From NCBI GenBank assembly GCA_023055505.1, contig JALIRH010000043.1, positions 1,746,001 through 1,810,000 on the forward strand: DNA of 64,000 nucleotides, written 5' to 3'. The notes beneath the pieces are model-generated. The model had not been told where the DNA came from. It saw only the letters and a program-made list of their open reading frames with translations, and did not search any database. This DNA comes from Callipepla californica brunnescens. Taxonomy: Eukaryota; Chordata; Aves; Galliformes; Odontophoridae. Below are positions 63,800-64,000 of the stretch, one piece after another. Within the stretch, counting starts at the first letter, position 1; the number at the start of each line of letters is the position of its first letter. A program made the position numbers and the translations under genes.

Positions 63800-64000
63800 A
63801 TGGCTGTTGGGACGCAGCTGCAGCTGCTGCTCTGGAAGAACCTCACCTACCGCCGGCGGCAGCGGGTGAGCAGTGCCTGCGGCTCGGGTAGGGGGTCCCT
63901 GCGGTGGTCCCGCGGTGCCGGTGCCCCCCTCCAGCCGCAGTGTCCCCCAGGTGCAGTTGGCCATCGAGCTGCTGTGGCCGCTCTTCCTCTTCCTCGTGCT
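63800..64000 (+). CDS. ABCA7: ABCA7, ATP-binding cassette transporter A7 (first two coding exons, truncated by window end)
   Basis: A lipid-exporting ABCA-family transporter at the plasma membrane and in phagocytic compartments; human variants affect Alzheimer risk. Coding exons are 63800-63865 (MAVGTQLQLLLWKNLTYRRR then QR) and 63951 to beyond 64000 (VQLAIELLWPLFLFLVL). The cytosolic start with LLWKN and RRRQ, followed by the first transmembrane helix, is the ABCA signature. The closest match by memory is ABCA7 (human MAFWTQLMLLLWKN). The gene lies beside CNN2 in human as well, which supports ABCA7 over ABCA1 or ABCA4. The rest of the protein, about 2,100 residues, is outside the window. Confidence 0.88.
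   Translation, partial: MAVGTQLQLLLWKNLTYRRRQRVSSACGSGRGSLRWSRGAGAPLQPQCPPGAVGHRAAVAALPLPRA

Overview
The window is bird genomic DNA, most likely chicken or a close galliform. The evidence is a CR1 LINE fragment (about 16.02-16.56 kb), short introns, very GC-rich gene-dense sequence from about 38 kb onward, and six vertebrate genes whose human orthologues cluster on chromosome 19p13.3. I see no bacterial, viral or novel mobile system. Gene models were built by hand from open frames, splice sites and intron phase, and from remembered human orthologues; no alignment was run.

Layout: SBNO2 (+; 29 coding exons, 4.77-38.74 kb, first exon or exons not found) fills the relatively AT-rich left part, including a 12.2 kb intron carrying the CR1 copy. 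GPX4 (-; 7 coding exons, 41.68-42.96 kb) follows tail-to-tail. It has an in-frame TGA for selenocysteine and a SECIS hairpin in its 3' UTR. POLR2E (+; 7 exons, 43.26-45.81 kb) starts 300 bp from GPX4, head-to-head, across a shared CpG-rich promoter with three CCAAT boxes. ARHGAP45 (-; about 23 coding exons, 47.91-57.55 kb) is tail-to-tail with POLR2E. It is head-to-head with CNN2 (+; 7 exons, 58.53-62.19 kb), which has a perfect CArG box upstream. ABCA7 (+) begins at 63.80 kb and runs off the end.

The genes share location rather than a pathway: an inflammatory co-regulator (SBNO2), a lipid-peroxide-detoxifying selenoenzyme (GPX4), an RNA polymerase subunit (POLR2E), a haematopoietic RhoGAP (ARHGAP45), an actin-binding protein (CNN2) and a lipid transporter (ABCA7).

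The most useful observations are two U12-type (minor spliceosome) introns, in SBNO2 and POLR2E; the complete selenocysteine apparatus of GPX4 with mitochondrial and cytosolic starts; an apparent inversion of the CNN2-ABCA7 pair relative to human; an alternative first exon of ARHGAP45; and extreme simple-sequence introns in POLR2E, which create long false ORFs on both strands.
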